Assembly: GCA_002366795.1 (NCBI GenBank)
Contig: DFBX01000030.1
Span: 1 to 14,666 of the forward strand
Length of the DNA stretch: 14,666 bases
From: Rhodobacteraceae bacterium UBA3069
Lineage (GTDB): Bacteria; Pseudomonadota; Alphaproteobacteria; Rhodobacterales; Rhodobacteraceae
Direction: 5' to 3'
In this document: one piece after another, positions 1 to 6,319 of the stretch
Layout: each line of letters opens with the position of its first letter
Numbering within the stretch: the first letter of the stretch is position 1
Translations under genes and position numbers: made by a program
The notes under the pieces: generated by a model
What the model saw: the letters and a program-made list of their open reading frames with translations, nothing else
Database searches by the model: none
Told to the model about the DNA's origin: nothing

Positions 1-46
1 TCGCCTTGAATGCCGGGCTATGATTCCGGCGCGGTCGTCTTGCCAT
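1..46 (-). CDS. IS3-family transposase orfA, N-terminal fragment
   Basis: Only the first 15 codons are in the window, read from ATG at 46 towards the left edge: MARRPRRNHSPAFKA. This arginine-rich opening followed by SPAFKA is typical of IS3-family OrfA proteins, which begin with a helix-turn-helix that binds the element's ends and are normally joined to the OrfB integrase domain by programmed -1 frameshifting. A good ribosome binding site (AAGGAG, minus strand 58-53) sits 6 bases before the ATG. The fragment is too short to say whether the element is intact or active. Confidence 0.72.
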   Translation of the reverse strand, partial: MARRPRRNHSPAFKA

Positions 47-126
47 GGTCTTCTCCTTGCTCGCAGCATCATGCCGCTGTTGCGCAGAAAATCCACTTAT
101 CCCGGCTGTTCAGATTTTCGCAGCCA
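1..126 (-). mobile_element. IS3-family insertion sequence, left end (partial)
   Basis: The minus strand carries the start of an IS3-type orfA (ATG at 46) preceded by a short leader. Similarity to the IS1595 transposase next door stops abruptly at about position 130, so this leader is the end of a second element. The most likely terminus is at 126, where the minus strand begins TGGCTGCGAAAATCTG; IS3-family ends start with TG. A second TG at 112 (TGAACAGCCGGG) is an alternative end. The leader also contains a GAAAATC/GATTTTC inverted repeat. The rest of the element lies left of the window, so its right end and target duplication cannot be checked. Confidence 0.7.
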
Positions 127-870
127 CCTCTCAATGCCATTGGTGTGGGCCATATCGCGGACATATTCGCCAGCACAGTGGCGAACTGTCTTGTGGTCGA
201 ATCCGTGCTTAGGAAGGCTGCGGTAGGCTTTGAACTCATCAGTCACGACTGTTGCGCCTTCTGGGGCGTTGCCCTTGATGAAACTTACCAGCGTCGCCGC
301 ATTGGTACGCTCGACGGGTGTGGCGCGAACTTCGCCGTGTTGGTCGCGAATACCAACAACAGCAGTTTTGCCAACCGCACCACGACCAGCGCGTAGCTTC
401 TTGTCAGCGTGTTTGTTGACCTCTTTGCCGCCCATGTAGGTTTCATCAACCTGAGTGTGGTCGCCCATATCGCCGTTATCTTTGCCACTCATCCATGTTT
501 CGCGGATGCGCTGCGCAAGGAACCATGCGGTCTTCTGAGTGACGCCCAATTTACGGGCCATCTGGGTGCCAGGAATGCCCTTGCGGGCGCTGGTGAGCAT
601 GTAGATAGCCAGAAGCCACTTGATCAGGGGGAGGCGGCTCTCGGCCAATACCGTGTCTGTGCGGACGCTGAAATGCTTGCGGCACTCACGGCAGCGATAG
701 GGCATGGGTTTGTGGTCTTTGCACTCAACAGCGTTGACTGATCCGCAATGACCGCAAACCGGCTCGTCACCCCAACGGCGCGCCTCAAAGAACTTCCGTG
801 CCGCTTCTTCATCCGGGAACTTCTGGAAAAATTCGAAGGTGGAAAGCGTTTCTGGTTTCGGTTGCGTCAT
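97..870 (-). pseudogene. IS1595-family transposase, C-terminally truncated by an IS3 insertion
   Basis: The reading frame encodes 257 residues. An N-terminal zinc ribbon is visible as C39-x2-C42 and C60-x2-C63, followed by a helix-turn-helix-like stretch (about 98-125) and the ISXO2/IS1595 DDE-type domain: D142 in VDETYMGGK, D211 in TDEFKAY, and the AHTNGIE motif at 241-247. In intact relatives NGIE is followed by S-F-W-x-x-L-K-R and about 50-60 more residues. Here it runs into RWLRKSEQPG and a stop at 97-99, all encoded by the leader of the IS3 element. The protein therefore lacks its C-terminal part and is probably inactive. The start at 870 fits the family N-terminus (E-F-F-x-x-F-P-D-E-E-A-A) and lies just inside the terminal repeat. 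Confidence 0.85.
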
Positions 871-899
871 AGGACAGGCTAGCTAGATATATAGGCCCC
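127..899 (-). mobile_element. IS1595-family insertion sequence remnant
   Basis: The right boundary (element left end on the minus strand) starts at 899 with GGGGCCTATATATCTAGC. IS1595-family ends characteristically begin with GGGG. The transposase start follows 29 bases inside. The opposite end is missing because an IS3-family element interrupts the transposase gene at about 127-130. Whether the distal part of the IS1595 copy continues beyond the IS3 element cannot be seen. Confidence 0.75.
880..899 (-). repeat. IS1595 terminal inverted repeat (one end)
   Basis: Read on the minus strand from 899, the sequence GGGGCCTATATATCTAGC begins with the GGGG typical of IS1595-family termini and lies directly upstream of the transposase start. 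The partner end is not in the window, so the exact repeat length is inferred. Confidence 0.6.
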
Positions 900-907
900 A
901 AAAATTA
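900..907. repeat. Candidate 8-bp target-site duplication half
   Basis: The eight bases just outside the IS1595 end are AAAAATTA. IS1595-family elements usually duplicate an AT-rich 8-bp target, and this stands out in a GC-rich genome. The second copy would lie outside the window, so this is an inference from position and composition. Confidence 0.4.
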
Positions 908-1019
908 TAACGTGCCGCTCTTGCCAATCGGTCAATTTTTCTCACGTTTGCCGGATCGCCAGTAAACAAAGGCTTTTCTGTTATGAGCCCATTTTGTCTT
1001 GGCGGTCATGCCGTGGCGG

Positions 1020-1048
1020 ACGGTTTATTCGGCTGCTTGATAAACCGT
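1020..1048 (-). other. Stem-loop embedding the mscS stop codon
   Basis: ACGGTTTAT at 1020-1028 is a perfect 9-base inverted repeat of ATAAACCGT at 1040-1048, with an 11-base loop. The mscS stop codon (1027-1025) lies inside the distal arm. No T-run follows on the minus strand, so it is not a classical intrinsic terminator; it could protect the mRNA 3' end. Confidence 0.4.
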
Positions 1049-1870
1049 GCGCGTGGGGAAGGGGATGTCGATTCCGCCAGCATCCAGCGCCTCTTTCACG
1101 GCGCGTTTCATATCGGCCTGGTACTGGAAGTAATCGCCGCTATCGACCCAGACGCGGGCCAGGAAATCGACAGAGCTGTCGCCGAGGTTGTTCACCTGCA
1201 CAAAGGGTTCAGGATCGATTTTGGAGCGCGGATCGGCCATGATCGTGTCGCGGATGATCTGTTCGGCCTTTTTAAGGTCGGCACCGTAGCCCACGCCAAA
1301 GGTCCAGTTGGCGCGGCGGGTGGGATAGACCGAATAGTTGGTGATCGTGTTTCCCCAGACCTCGGAATTGGGGATGATGACCTGCACGTTTCCAAGGCTG
1401 GCGATTTCGGTGAAGTTCAGCGTGATGGATTTGACGGTGCCCATCTGGCCGTTCACTTCGACGAAATCGCCGTTCTTGATGGGTCGGAACAGGATCAGCA
1501 TGACACCGGCGGCCACGTTGGACAAGGTGCCCTGAAGCGCCAGACCGATGGCCAGACCTGCGGCACCGATGACGGCGATGACGCTGGTGGTCTGCACGCC
1601 GAAAGTGTTGAGAATGAACAGCGCCGTAAAGCCGAGGATCGCGTATCCGGCCAGGTTGCCAAGAAAGGAAAACAGCGTGTCATCCAGTTTCGCATGCCGT
1701 TCGCCAATGGCGGCGATGCGCCGTTTGGCCCAGCCGGAAATCAGCAGGCCAAGGATCAGGATAAGGATCGCGGCCACCACCGACCCCACGATCGACGCCA
1801 GGAATTCAAGCGTCAGGTAGTCTGCAACGGTTTTCCCGTTCCAGATTTCAGTATTCAACAGGTCTTGCAT
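1025..1870 (-). CDS. mscS: MscS-family small-conductance mechanosensitive channel
   Basis: The 281-residue product is close in length to E. coli MscS (286). It has three hydrophobic segments at roughly 22-46, 70-90 and 94-130. The third carries the MscS pore-lining pattern rich in Gly and Ala (GAAGLAIGLALQGTLSNVAAG, split here as GAAGLAIGLAL then QGTLSNVAAG), ending in LFRPIKNGD, where the cytoplasmic beta domain begins. The soluble C-terminal vestibule domain (about 131-275) follows. The family forms inner-membrane heptamers that open under membrane tension to release solutes on hypo-osmotic shock. The ATG at 1870 overlaps the preceding gene's TGA by one base (TGATG), so translation is probably coupled. 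It is the last gene of the minus-strand run. Confidence 0.93.
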   Translation of the reverse strand: MQDLLNTEIWNGKTVADYLTLEFLASIVGSVVAAILILILGLLISGWAKRRIAAIGERHAKLDDTLFSFLGNLAGYAILGFTALFILNTFGVQTTSVIAVIGAAGLAIGLALQGTLSNVAAGVMLILFRPIKNGDFVEVNGQMGTVKSITLNFTEIASLGNVQVIIPNSEVWGNTITNYSVYPTRRANWTFGVGYGADLKKAEQIIRDTIMADPRSKIDPEPFVQVNNLGDSSVDFLARVWVDSGDYFQYQADMKRAVKEALDAGGIDIPFPTRTVYQAAE

Positions 1871-2172
1871 CAGTGCTCCGTATTCAGCCCGTCCATTTTG
1901 CGGGCCAGTTTAGCGTCAAGGGCCGACAGGCCGTCCACGTCATGCGTGGTGAGCGTGACTTCGACCCTGTTATATACATTGCGCCACTCGGGGTGATGGT
2001 TCCATTTTTCTGCAAAAAAAGCGGCGTTGGTCATGAAGGCGAATGCCTCGGGGAAGTCTTCGAAGGTGAAAGTCTTGGTGATGGCGTCGCGATCTTCGAC
2101 CATGGACCAGCCATTGGCCAGCAAGGGGTCAATCATGGCCTTGCGGCCCGTGTCTGACAGTTTCTCGGTCAT
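1870..2172 (-). CDS. phhB: Pterin-4a-carbinolamine dehydratase
   Basis: The product has 100 residues, the usual size of this family. The signature HHPEW is at 59-63, followed by the NVYNRVEVTLTTH stretch and GLSALDAKLA. The three active-site histidines of the family correspond to H59, H60 and H77. The enzyme dehydrates 4a-hydroxytetrahydropterin to quinonoid dihydropterin, normally recycling the cofactor of phenylalanine hydroxylase; related proteins also act as transcription cofactors. The start at 2172 is chosen because the family begins near MTEKL and because this ATG overlaps the upstream stop as ATGA. A longer in-frame extension to 2424 would lie inside the upstream gene and is arginine-rich shadow sequence. 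No phenylalanine hydroxylase gene is nearby, so its partner here is unknown. Confidence 0.92.
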   Translation of the reverse strand: MTEKLSDTGRKAMIDPLLANGWSMVEDRDAITKTFTFEDFPEAFAFMTNAAFFAEKWNHHPEWRNVYNRVEVTLTTHDVDGLSALDAKLARKMDGLNTEH

Positions 2173-3356
2173 TCCTGCTCCTCCTGCGGGGTGTTCCTGA
2201 AAGGGCCATATGAGGTTAGCACCTCGATCTCCTCGGCCATGGCGCTGCGTTCCTCGGCCAGGTATTGATCGACTGCGCGGGCAAAGCCGGGGTCGGCGAT
2301 CCAATGGGCCGAATGGGTGGCGACGGGCAGATAGCCGCGTGCCAGCTTGTGTTCGCCCTGCGCGCCCGCTTCGACAGTGGCAAGCCCGTGGACGATGGCA
2401 TAATCCATGGCGCGATAATAGCACAGTTCGAAATGCAGGCAGTCGTGATGTTCAAGGCAGCCCCAATAGCGCCCGAAAAGCCGGTCGCGCCCGATGAAAT
2501 TCAACGCACCCGCGATGGGCCTGCCGTCGCGCAGGGCCAGCACCAGCAGGATGTCGTTGCGCATTGTGTCATGGGCGATGTCGAAGAAGGCGCGGGTCAG
2601 GTAGGGGCTGCCCCATTTGCGGCTGCCGGTGTCTTGGTAGAATTGCCAGAACGCATCCCAGTGCCGCGGCTGGATCGCTTCGCCGGTCGATTCGATGATC
2701 TCGCCGCCAAAGCCATTGGCGCGCTGGCGCTCCTTGCGGATGGATTTGCGCTTGCGCGATGCCAGCGAGGCAAGGAAGCCGTCAAAATCGGCGTATCCTT
2801 CATTTTTCCAATGATATTGCTGGGTGATGCGGTGCATGAGGCCCATTGCCTCTGCCGCCACCGCTTCTTCCTCGGTGCAAAAGGTGATGTGGAGGGAGGA
2901 GAATTGCTGTTCGGCGGTGAGTTGCACGGCCGCCTGCACTAGCGCGGATTGGCCCTGTGCCTCATGCCCCGGGTGGGTCAGCAGGCGGCGGCCCGTGGCG
3001 GGGGTGAAGGGCACGGCGATTTGGTGTTTTGGATAGTATCGCCCGCCTGCACGCTCGTAGGCATGGGCCCAGTTATGGTCGAAGATATATTCGCCCTGAC
3101 TGTGCGTCTTGGCGAAAAGCGGCGCGGCGGCGATGACCTGACCGCCGCTGCGGGCCACCAGGTAACGCGGGTGCCAGCCCGATCCTTCGCCGACCGATCC
3201 GCTTTCCTCCAGCGCTGACAAAAACCGGTGCGTGGTGAAAGGGTCAAACGCGCGACCGCCATCTGCCGCCTCGGGTGCGGCGCAGGCATCCCATTGCGCG
3301 GGCGCGATCTGCGCCAGAGAGGACAGAACCTCTATTTCCACCACGTCGCCGGTCAT
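2169..3356 (-). CDS. GNAT/FemAB-like acyltransferase, DUF482 (COG3146) family
   Basis: The 395-residue protein matches, by recognition, the DUF482 'peptidogalycan biosynthesis/recognition' family, a FemAB-like branch of the acetyltransferase superfamily. Features I recognise are the FDPFTTHRFLSALEESG opening, HWAHAYER-like and RYYPKHQIAVPFTPATGRRLL segments in the first 130 residues, a basic SRKRKSIRKERQRA helix near 200, and FGRYWGCLEHHDCLHFELCYY around 300. The biochemical activity of this family is essentially unassigned, so I give no substrate. There is no signal peptide and no clear membrane segment, so it is probably cytosolic. AGGGA lies a few bases before the ATG. A 61-base gap separates it from the upstream gdpD-like gene, and its stop overlaps the next start by four bases. 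Confidence 0.85.
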   Translation of the reverse strand: MTGDVVEIEVLSSLAQIAPAQWDACAAPEAADGGRAFDPFTTHRFLSALEESGSVGEGSGWHPRYLVARSGGQVIAAAPLFAKTHSQGEYIFDHNWAHAYERAGGRYYPKHQIAVPFTPATGRRLLTHPGHEAQGQSALVQAAVQLTAEQQFSSLHITFCTEEEAVAAEAMGLMHRITQQYHWKNEGYADFDGFLASLASRKRKSIRKERQRANGFGGEIIESTGEAIQPRHWDAFWQFYQDTGSRKWGSPYLTRAFFDIAHDTMRNDILLVLALRDGRPIAGALNFIGRDRLFGRYWGCLEHHDCLHFELCYYRAMDYAIVHGLATVEAGAQGEHKLARGYLPVATHSAHWIADPGFARAVDQYLAEERSAMAEEIEVLTSYGPFRNTPQEEQE

Positions 3357-3417
3357 TTTCGTCCCTGTCTTCTCTTGCTTAAGGTGGGGCCGCTTGGCAG
3401 CGGATCAAGCAACCCGT

Positions 3418-4182
3418 TCAGGGGATCGGCGCATCGTAGCCTTCGAAGGTGATGTTATGGGCGTGTTTGCGCGCCTGTGCCTCTTCCTCGTGCGATTTGA
3501 CGGTCCAGCACAGCAAATCGGCACCGCGGCGCACCAGATCCTGCACCCGGTCGCGGCCCAGATCATTGGCCTCGTGGCTGATGAAGGTTGCTTTCACATG
3601 CTCGTAATCGGGGATCTCGCGCAGGCGGTCCAGCGTGCCAGCGGGCAGGGGATACCATTGTTCGGGGCGGAAGGCGGATGTTGTCAGCCCGCGCGGCAGT
3701 TCGGGCAGAAGGATACCCAGTTTCAAAACCGTTTGCGGGTTGAAGGACATAAGGGCCACGGGTCCGTCATAGTTTTGCAAAGCCTGTGCCGCGGCGGCCT
3801 CCAGTTGGCCAACGGCGGCGCCCATGGCCCCGTCCTGATCCTTGACCTCGATCAGGAGTGGTACGCGGCCGGCGACCTGTTCCAGAACCTGTTCCAGCGT
3901 TGGCACGGTGTCGCTGCCGCCCTTCAGCGGTATGCGCTGCAACTCGGTAGAGGTGCGCTGGCGGATCGGCCCGTCTTCGATGGTCAGGCGACCAAGGTGG
4001 TAGTCGTGGAACACCATGGCCTGCCCGTCAGCCGACACTTGCAGGTCGATCTCGATCCCGTAGCCAAGCGCGATTGCCGCCTCGATCGCGGCGGGCGAGT
4101 TTTCGGGGCGGCCATCGGTGGCATCGTGCAGGGCGCGATGCGCCAGCGGGGCCTTGAAAAAGGCATCGGGCAGGCGGGTCAT
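3418..4182 (-). CDS. Glycerophosphodiester phosphodiesterase (GDPD family)
   Basis: The product has 254 residues and the GDPD TIM-barrel motifs in order: H15-R16 (AHRALHD), E27-N28 (ENSPAA), E44-x-D46 (IEIDLQVS), H59-D60 (VFHDYHLGRLT) and E112-x-K114 (IEVKDQ). These are the metal-binding and catalytic residues of enzymes that hydrolyse glycerophosphodiesters to glycerol-3-phosphate and an alcohol. The length is close to cytosolic UgpQ and there is no signal peptide, so an intracellular enzyme is likely. The start at 4182 overlaps the upstream stop as ATGA, and MTRLPDAFFKAPLAHR fits the family start. A longer frame reaching 4401 lies within the upstream gene and is composition-driven. Confidence 0.93.
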   Translation of the reverse strand: MTRLPDAFFKAPLAHRALHDATDGRPENSPAAIEAAIALGYGIEIDLQVSADGQAMVFHDYHLGRLTIEDGPIRQRTSTELQRIPLKGGSDTVPTLEQVLEQVAGRVPLLIEVKDQDGAMGAAVGQLEAAAAQALQNYDGPVALMSFNPQTVLKLGILLPELPRGLTTSAFRPEQWYPLPAGTLDRLREIPDYEHVKATFISHEANDLGRDRVQDLVRRGADLLCWTVKSHEEEAQARKHAHNITFEGYDAPIP

Positions 4183-4643
4183 TTGATCTGGAAAATCGCC
4201 TCGATTTCGACGGCGACGCCCAGCGGAAGCGATGCGGCGGACACGGCGGAACGGGCGTGGCGGCCCTTGTCGCCCAGTGCCGCGACCATGAAATCGGACG
4301 CGCCGTTGACGACCTTGGGTTGTTCGGTGAAATCGGCGGTCGAGTTTACGAAGCCCACCAGTTTGACGACCCGCACCAGCCGGTCCAGATCGCCGCCGCA
4401 AGCGGCCTTGGCTTGGGACAGCAGGGCGATGGCGCAGGTCTTGGCAGCCTTCGCGCCTTCCTCGGTTGTCATGCTGGCACCCAGCTTGCCGGTGATCAGC
4501 CCGTCTACCCCGTTAGAGATTTGCCCGGAAACATGTACCAAGTCGCCGACTTGCACGAAGGGCACGTAATTGGCGGCGGGCGCGGGGGCCTCGGGCAGTG
4601 TAACGCCCAGTTCGGCAAGGCGGGTTTCGATGGCGCTGGTCAT
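4179..4643 (-). CDS. RidA/YjgF/UK114-family protein
   Basis: The product has 154 residues. The opening ETRLAELGVTLPEAPAPAANYVPF and the LVHVSGQ motif match the Rid branch with longer N-termini rather than archetypal RidA of about 128 residues. The key arginine that binds the carboxylate of imine intermediates in RidA (R105 in E. coli) aligns with R131 in ARSAVSAASLPLG, so deaminase activity on 2-aminoacrylate-type enamine/imine intermediates is plausible but not proven for this subgroup. The start at 4643 has GGAG seven bases upstream; an in-frame extension to 4748 lacks family similarity. It is the first gene of the minus-strand run, and its stop overlaps the next start by four bases. Confidence 0.9.
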   Translation of the reverse strand: MTSAIETRLAELGVTLPEAPAPAANYVPFVQVGDLVHVSGQISNGVDGLITGKLGASMTTEEGAKAAKTCAIALLSQAKAACGGDLDRLVRVVKLVGFVNSTADFTEQPKVVNGASDFMVAALGDKGRHARSAVSAASLPLGVAVEIEAIFQIK

Positions 4644-4796
4644 GGCGGACTCCGTTTTCAGGCTTGCATTCGCGGCAGAGGCTAACGGCAGGCCGCGCGC
4701 TTGGAAAGGGGGAAGAAAGGCAAGCCCCCTGATTGGATGGCCGCGCAATCCGTCCTAAATTCCCGAAACGGTTCCGACAAGACAAAGGTATGGGCA

Positions 4797-4817
4797 GCGG
4801 GGGCAGTCGGCCCCCGC
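4797..4817 (-). terminator. GC-rich hairpin downstream of the type I secretion genes
   Basis: GCGGGGGC (4797-4804) and GCCCCCGC (4810-4817) form a perfect 8-bp stem with a 5-base loop, 9 bases after the HlyD stop codon. There is no U-run after it on the minus strand, so it may be a Rho-assisted terminator or a 3'-end stabiliser. The rest of the gap (4644-4825) should also hold the promoter of the RidA-led run; I found no convincing -35/-10 pair. Confidence 0.35.
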
Positions 4818-4825
4818 CCTTATCA

Positions 4826-6319
4826 TTACCCCTCGCGGAAGGCCTTTGCGAAATAGTCGGTAAACGGTTTCAGCAGATAGGCCAGCGGGGTGCGGTCCGC
4901 GGTGCGGATATATGCCTCGACCGGCATGCCGGGGATCAGGGTCGTGCCCTCGGGCAATTTTTCCTGCTCGCCCTCGGACAGGATGATCTGCGTACGGTAA
5001 AAGGACATTCCGGTGCGCTCGTCGCTGAACGCATCGGCAGAAACCTGGCTGACGCGGCCCATCAGTTCGGGTGTCGTGCGCTGGTCGAAGGCCGAGAAAC
5101 GCAGCACGACGTCCTGCCCGGCGAAAACTTGGTCGACATTGATGGTTTCGATCCGCGCCATGATGATCAGCGGGCGGTCCTGCGGGACGATATACAGCAC
5201 CGGATCGGCGGGCCGGATGACCGAGGCGGGGCCGAACACTTCAAGCCCGTAAACCACGCCACCGACGGGCGCGCGGATGTCCAGCCGGTTCAGTTGCTCC
5301 AGCAGGGCGCGGCGCTGTTCGGCCAGTTCCAATTCGCGGAATTGCAGGTCACGCAGACGGGTGATCGCTTCTTCGCGGCGGGCGGTGCCCAGTTTGATGA
5401 CCTCGATGTCGATTTCGGTCATGCGGCCTTCGGCCTGGGCCTTTTGGGCGGTCAATTCGCCCACCTGACCTGACAGGCGTGCCTCTTCGCGTTGCAGGGC
5501 CAGCACGCGGCTGGCTTGGGCCAGGCCACGATCCAGCAGCGATTGCTGGTCGCTCAGTTCCTTTTTGATCAGGGATAGCTGCGCGGTCAGCGCGGTTTGC
5601 TGCGCGGCGATGCCTTCGACCTGATTGGCGATCTGGTCGCGGCGTTTGCCCAGTTGGTCGATCTCTTGGCCGATGGATTCGGCGCGGGCGACCAGCAGGC
5701 GGTTCTGCCCGTCGATCAAGGACCGAACGTCGGCGGATTTTTCGGCAGCTTCCAGCAGGACCGGATCATATTCGGCGGTCGCGCTGTCGTCGCGTTCGGC
5801 ATCCAGGCGGCCACGGCGGGCCATCAGTTCGAAAAGCTGTCCTTCGATGATCGCCAATTCCGAGGCAAGCTGCGTCGGGTCCAGCCGGATCAGCACATCG
5901 CCCGCTTCGACGACGTCGCCTTCCTTGACCAGCAATTCTTCGACCACGCCCCCATCGGGGTGCTGCACGACCTGCCGGTTGCGGTCCACTTCGATCCGGC
6001 CCGAGGCGATGATCGCGCCAGAAATATTGGTCAGCGTCGCCCAGGCGCCAAAGCCGCCCACAAGCACCAGCAGCGCAATCAGGCCCATCATCAGCGGCCA
6101 ACGGGCGGAAAAGCCCTTGTCGTCGGGCAGTTCCGGCGGAGTGGGTGGCGTGGCCTTGGCGCTGGCCGCGGCCATTTTCAATTCCTTGGGGGCGGTTTTC
6201 GCCGCAGCGGGCTTGGCCGGTGCCGTGGTGGCAGGCCGTTCCGGCGCTTCGCCGCCGCCCTTGGTTGCGAACAACACTTCGGCCTTCTTGCCTTGGTCTT
6301 TGCTTTCGGGGCGGGTCAT
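4826..6319 (-). CDS. HlyD-family type I secretion membrane fusion (adaptor) protein
   Basis: The product has 497 residues. An Ala/Pro/Lys-rich cytoplasmic tail of about 70 residues precedes a single transmembrane helix (about 75-97). A lipoyl-like half-motif around 115-150 (HPDGGVVEELLVKEGDVVEAGDVL, in parts) follows, then long coiled-coil hairpin helices (about 150-345), the second lipoyl half (RAPVGGVVYGLEVFGPASVI, 349-368) and a beta-barrel region to the C-terminus, ending PFTDYFAKAFREG. This is the PrtE/HlyD architecture: it bridges an inner-membrane ABC exporter and an outer-membrane TolC-type channel. The start at 6319 overlaps the ABC gene's stop as ATGA, so the two are co-translated. 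An upstream extension to 6445 is a shadow inside the ABC gene. The acidic or cationic role of the tail is unknown. Confidence 0.93.
   Translation of the reverse strand: MTRPESKDQGKKAEVLFATKGGGEAPERPATTAPAKPAAAKTAPKELKMAAASAKATPPTPPELPDDKGFSARWPLMMGLIALLVLVGGFGAWATLTNISGAIIASGRIEVDRNRQVVQHPDGGVVEELLVKEGDVVEAGDVLIRLDPTQLASELAIIEGQLFELMARRGRLDAERDDSATAEYDPVLLEAAEKSADVRSLIDGQNRLLVARAESIGQEIDQLGKRRDQIANQVEGIAAQQTALTAQLSLIKKELSDQQSLLDRGLAQASRVLALQREEARLSGQVGELTAQKAQAEGRMTEIDIEVIKLGTARREEAITRLRDLQFRELELAEQRRALLEQLNRLDIRAPVGGVVYGLEVFGPASVIRPADPVLYIVPQDRPLIIMARIETINVDQVFAGQDVVLRFSAFDQRTTPELMGRVSQVSADAFSDERTGMSFYRTQIILSEGEQEKLPEGTTLIPGMPVEAYIRTADRTPLAYLLKPFTDYFAKAFREG

Noticed and set aside
983..1996. 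Long open frame (337 codons) on the plus strand opposite mscS
   Set aside because: It is antisense to a clearly recognisable MscS gene and the adjoining pterin dehydratase. Its product is a Gly/Asp/His-rich composition shadow with no domain, and no ribosome binding site supports it.
3232..4569. Long open frame (445 codons) on the plus strand opposite the GDPD and RidA genes
   Set aside because: It runs antisense through three recognisable genes, with shadow composition caused by high GC third positions. No known domain or start signal is visible.
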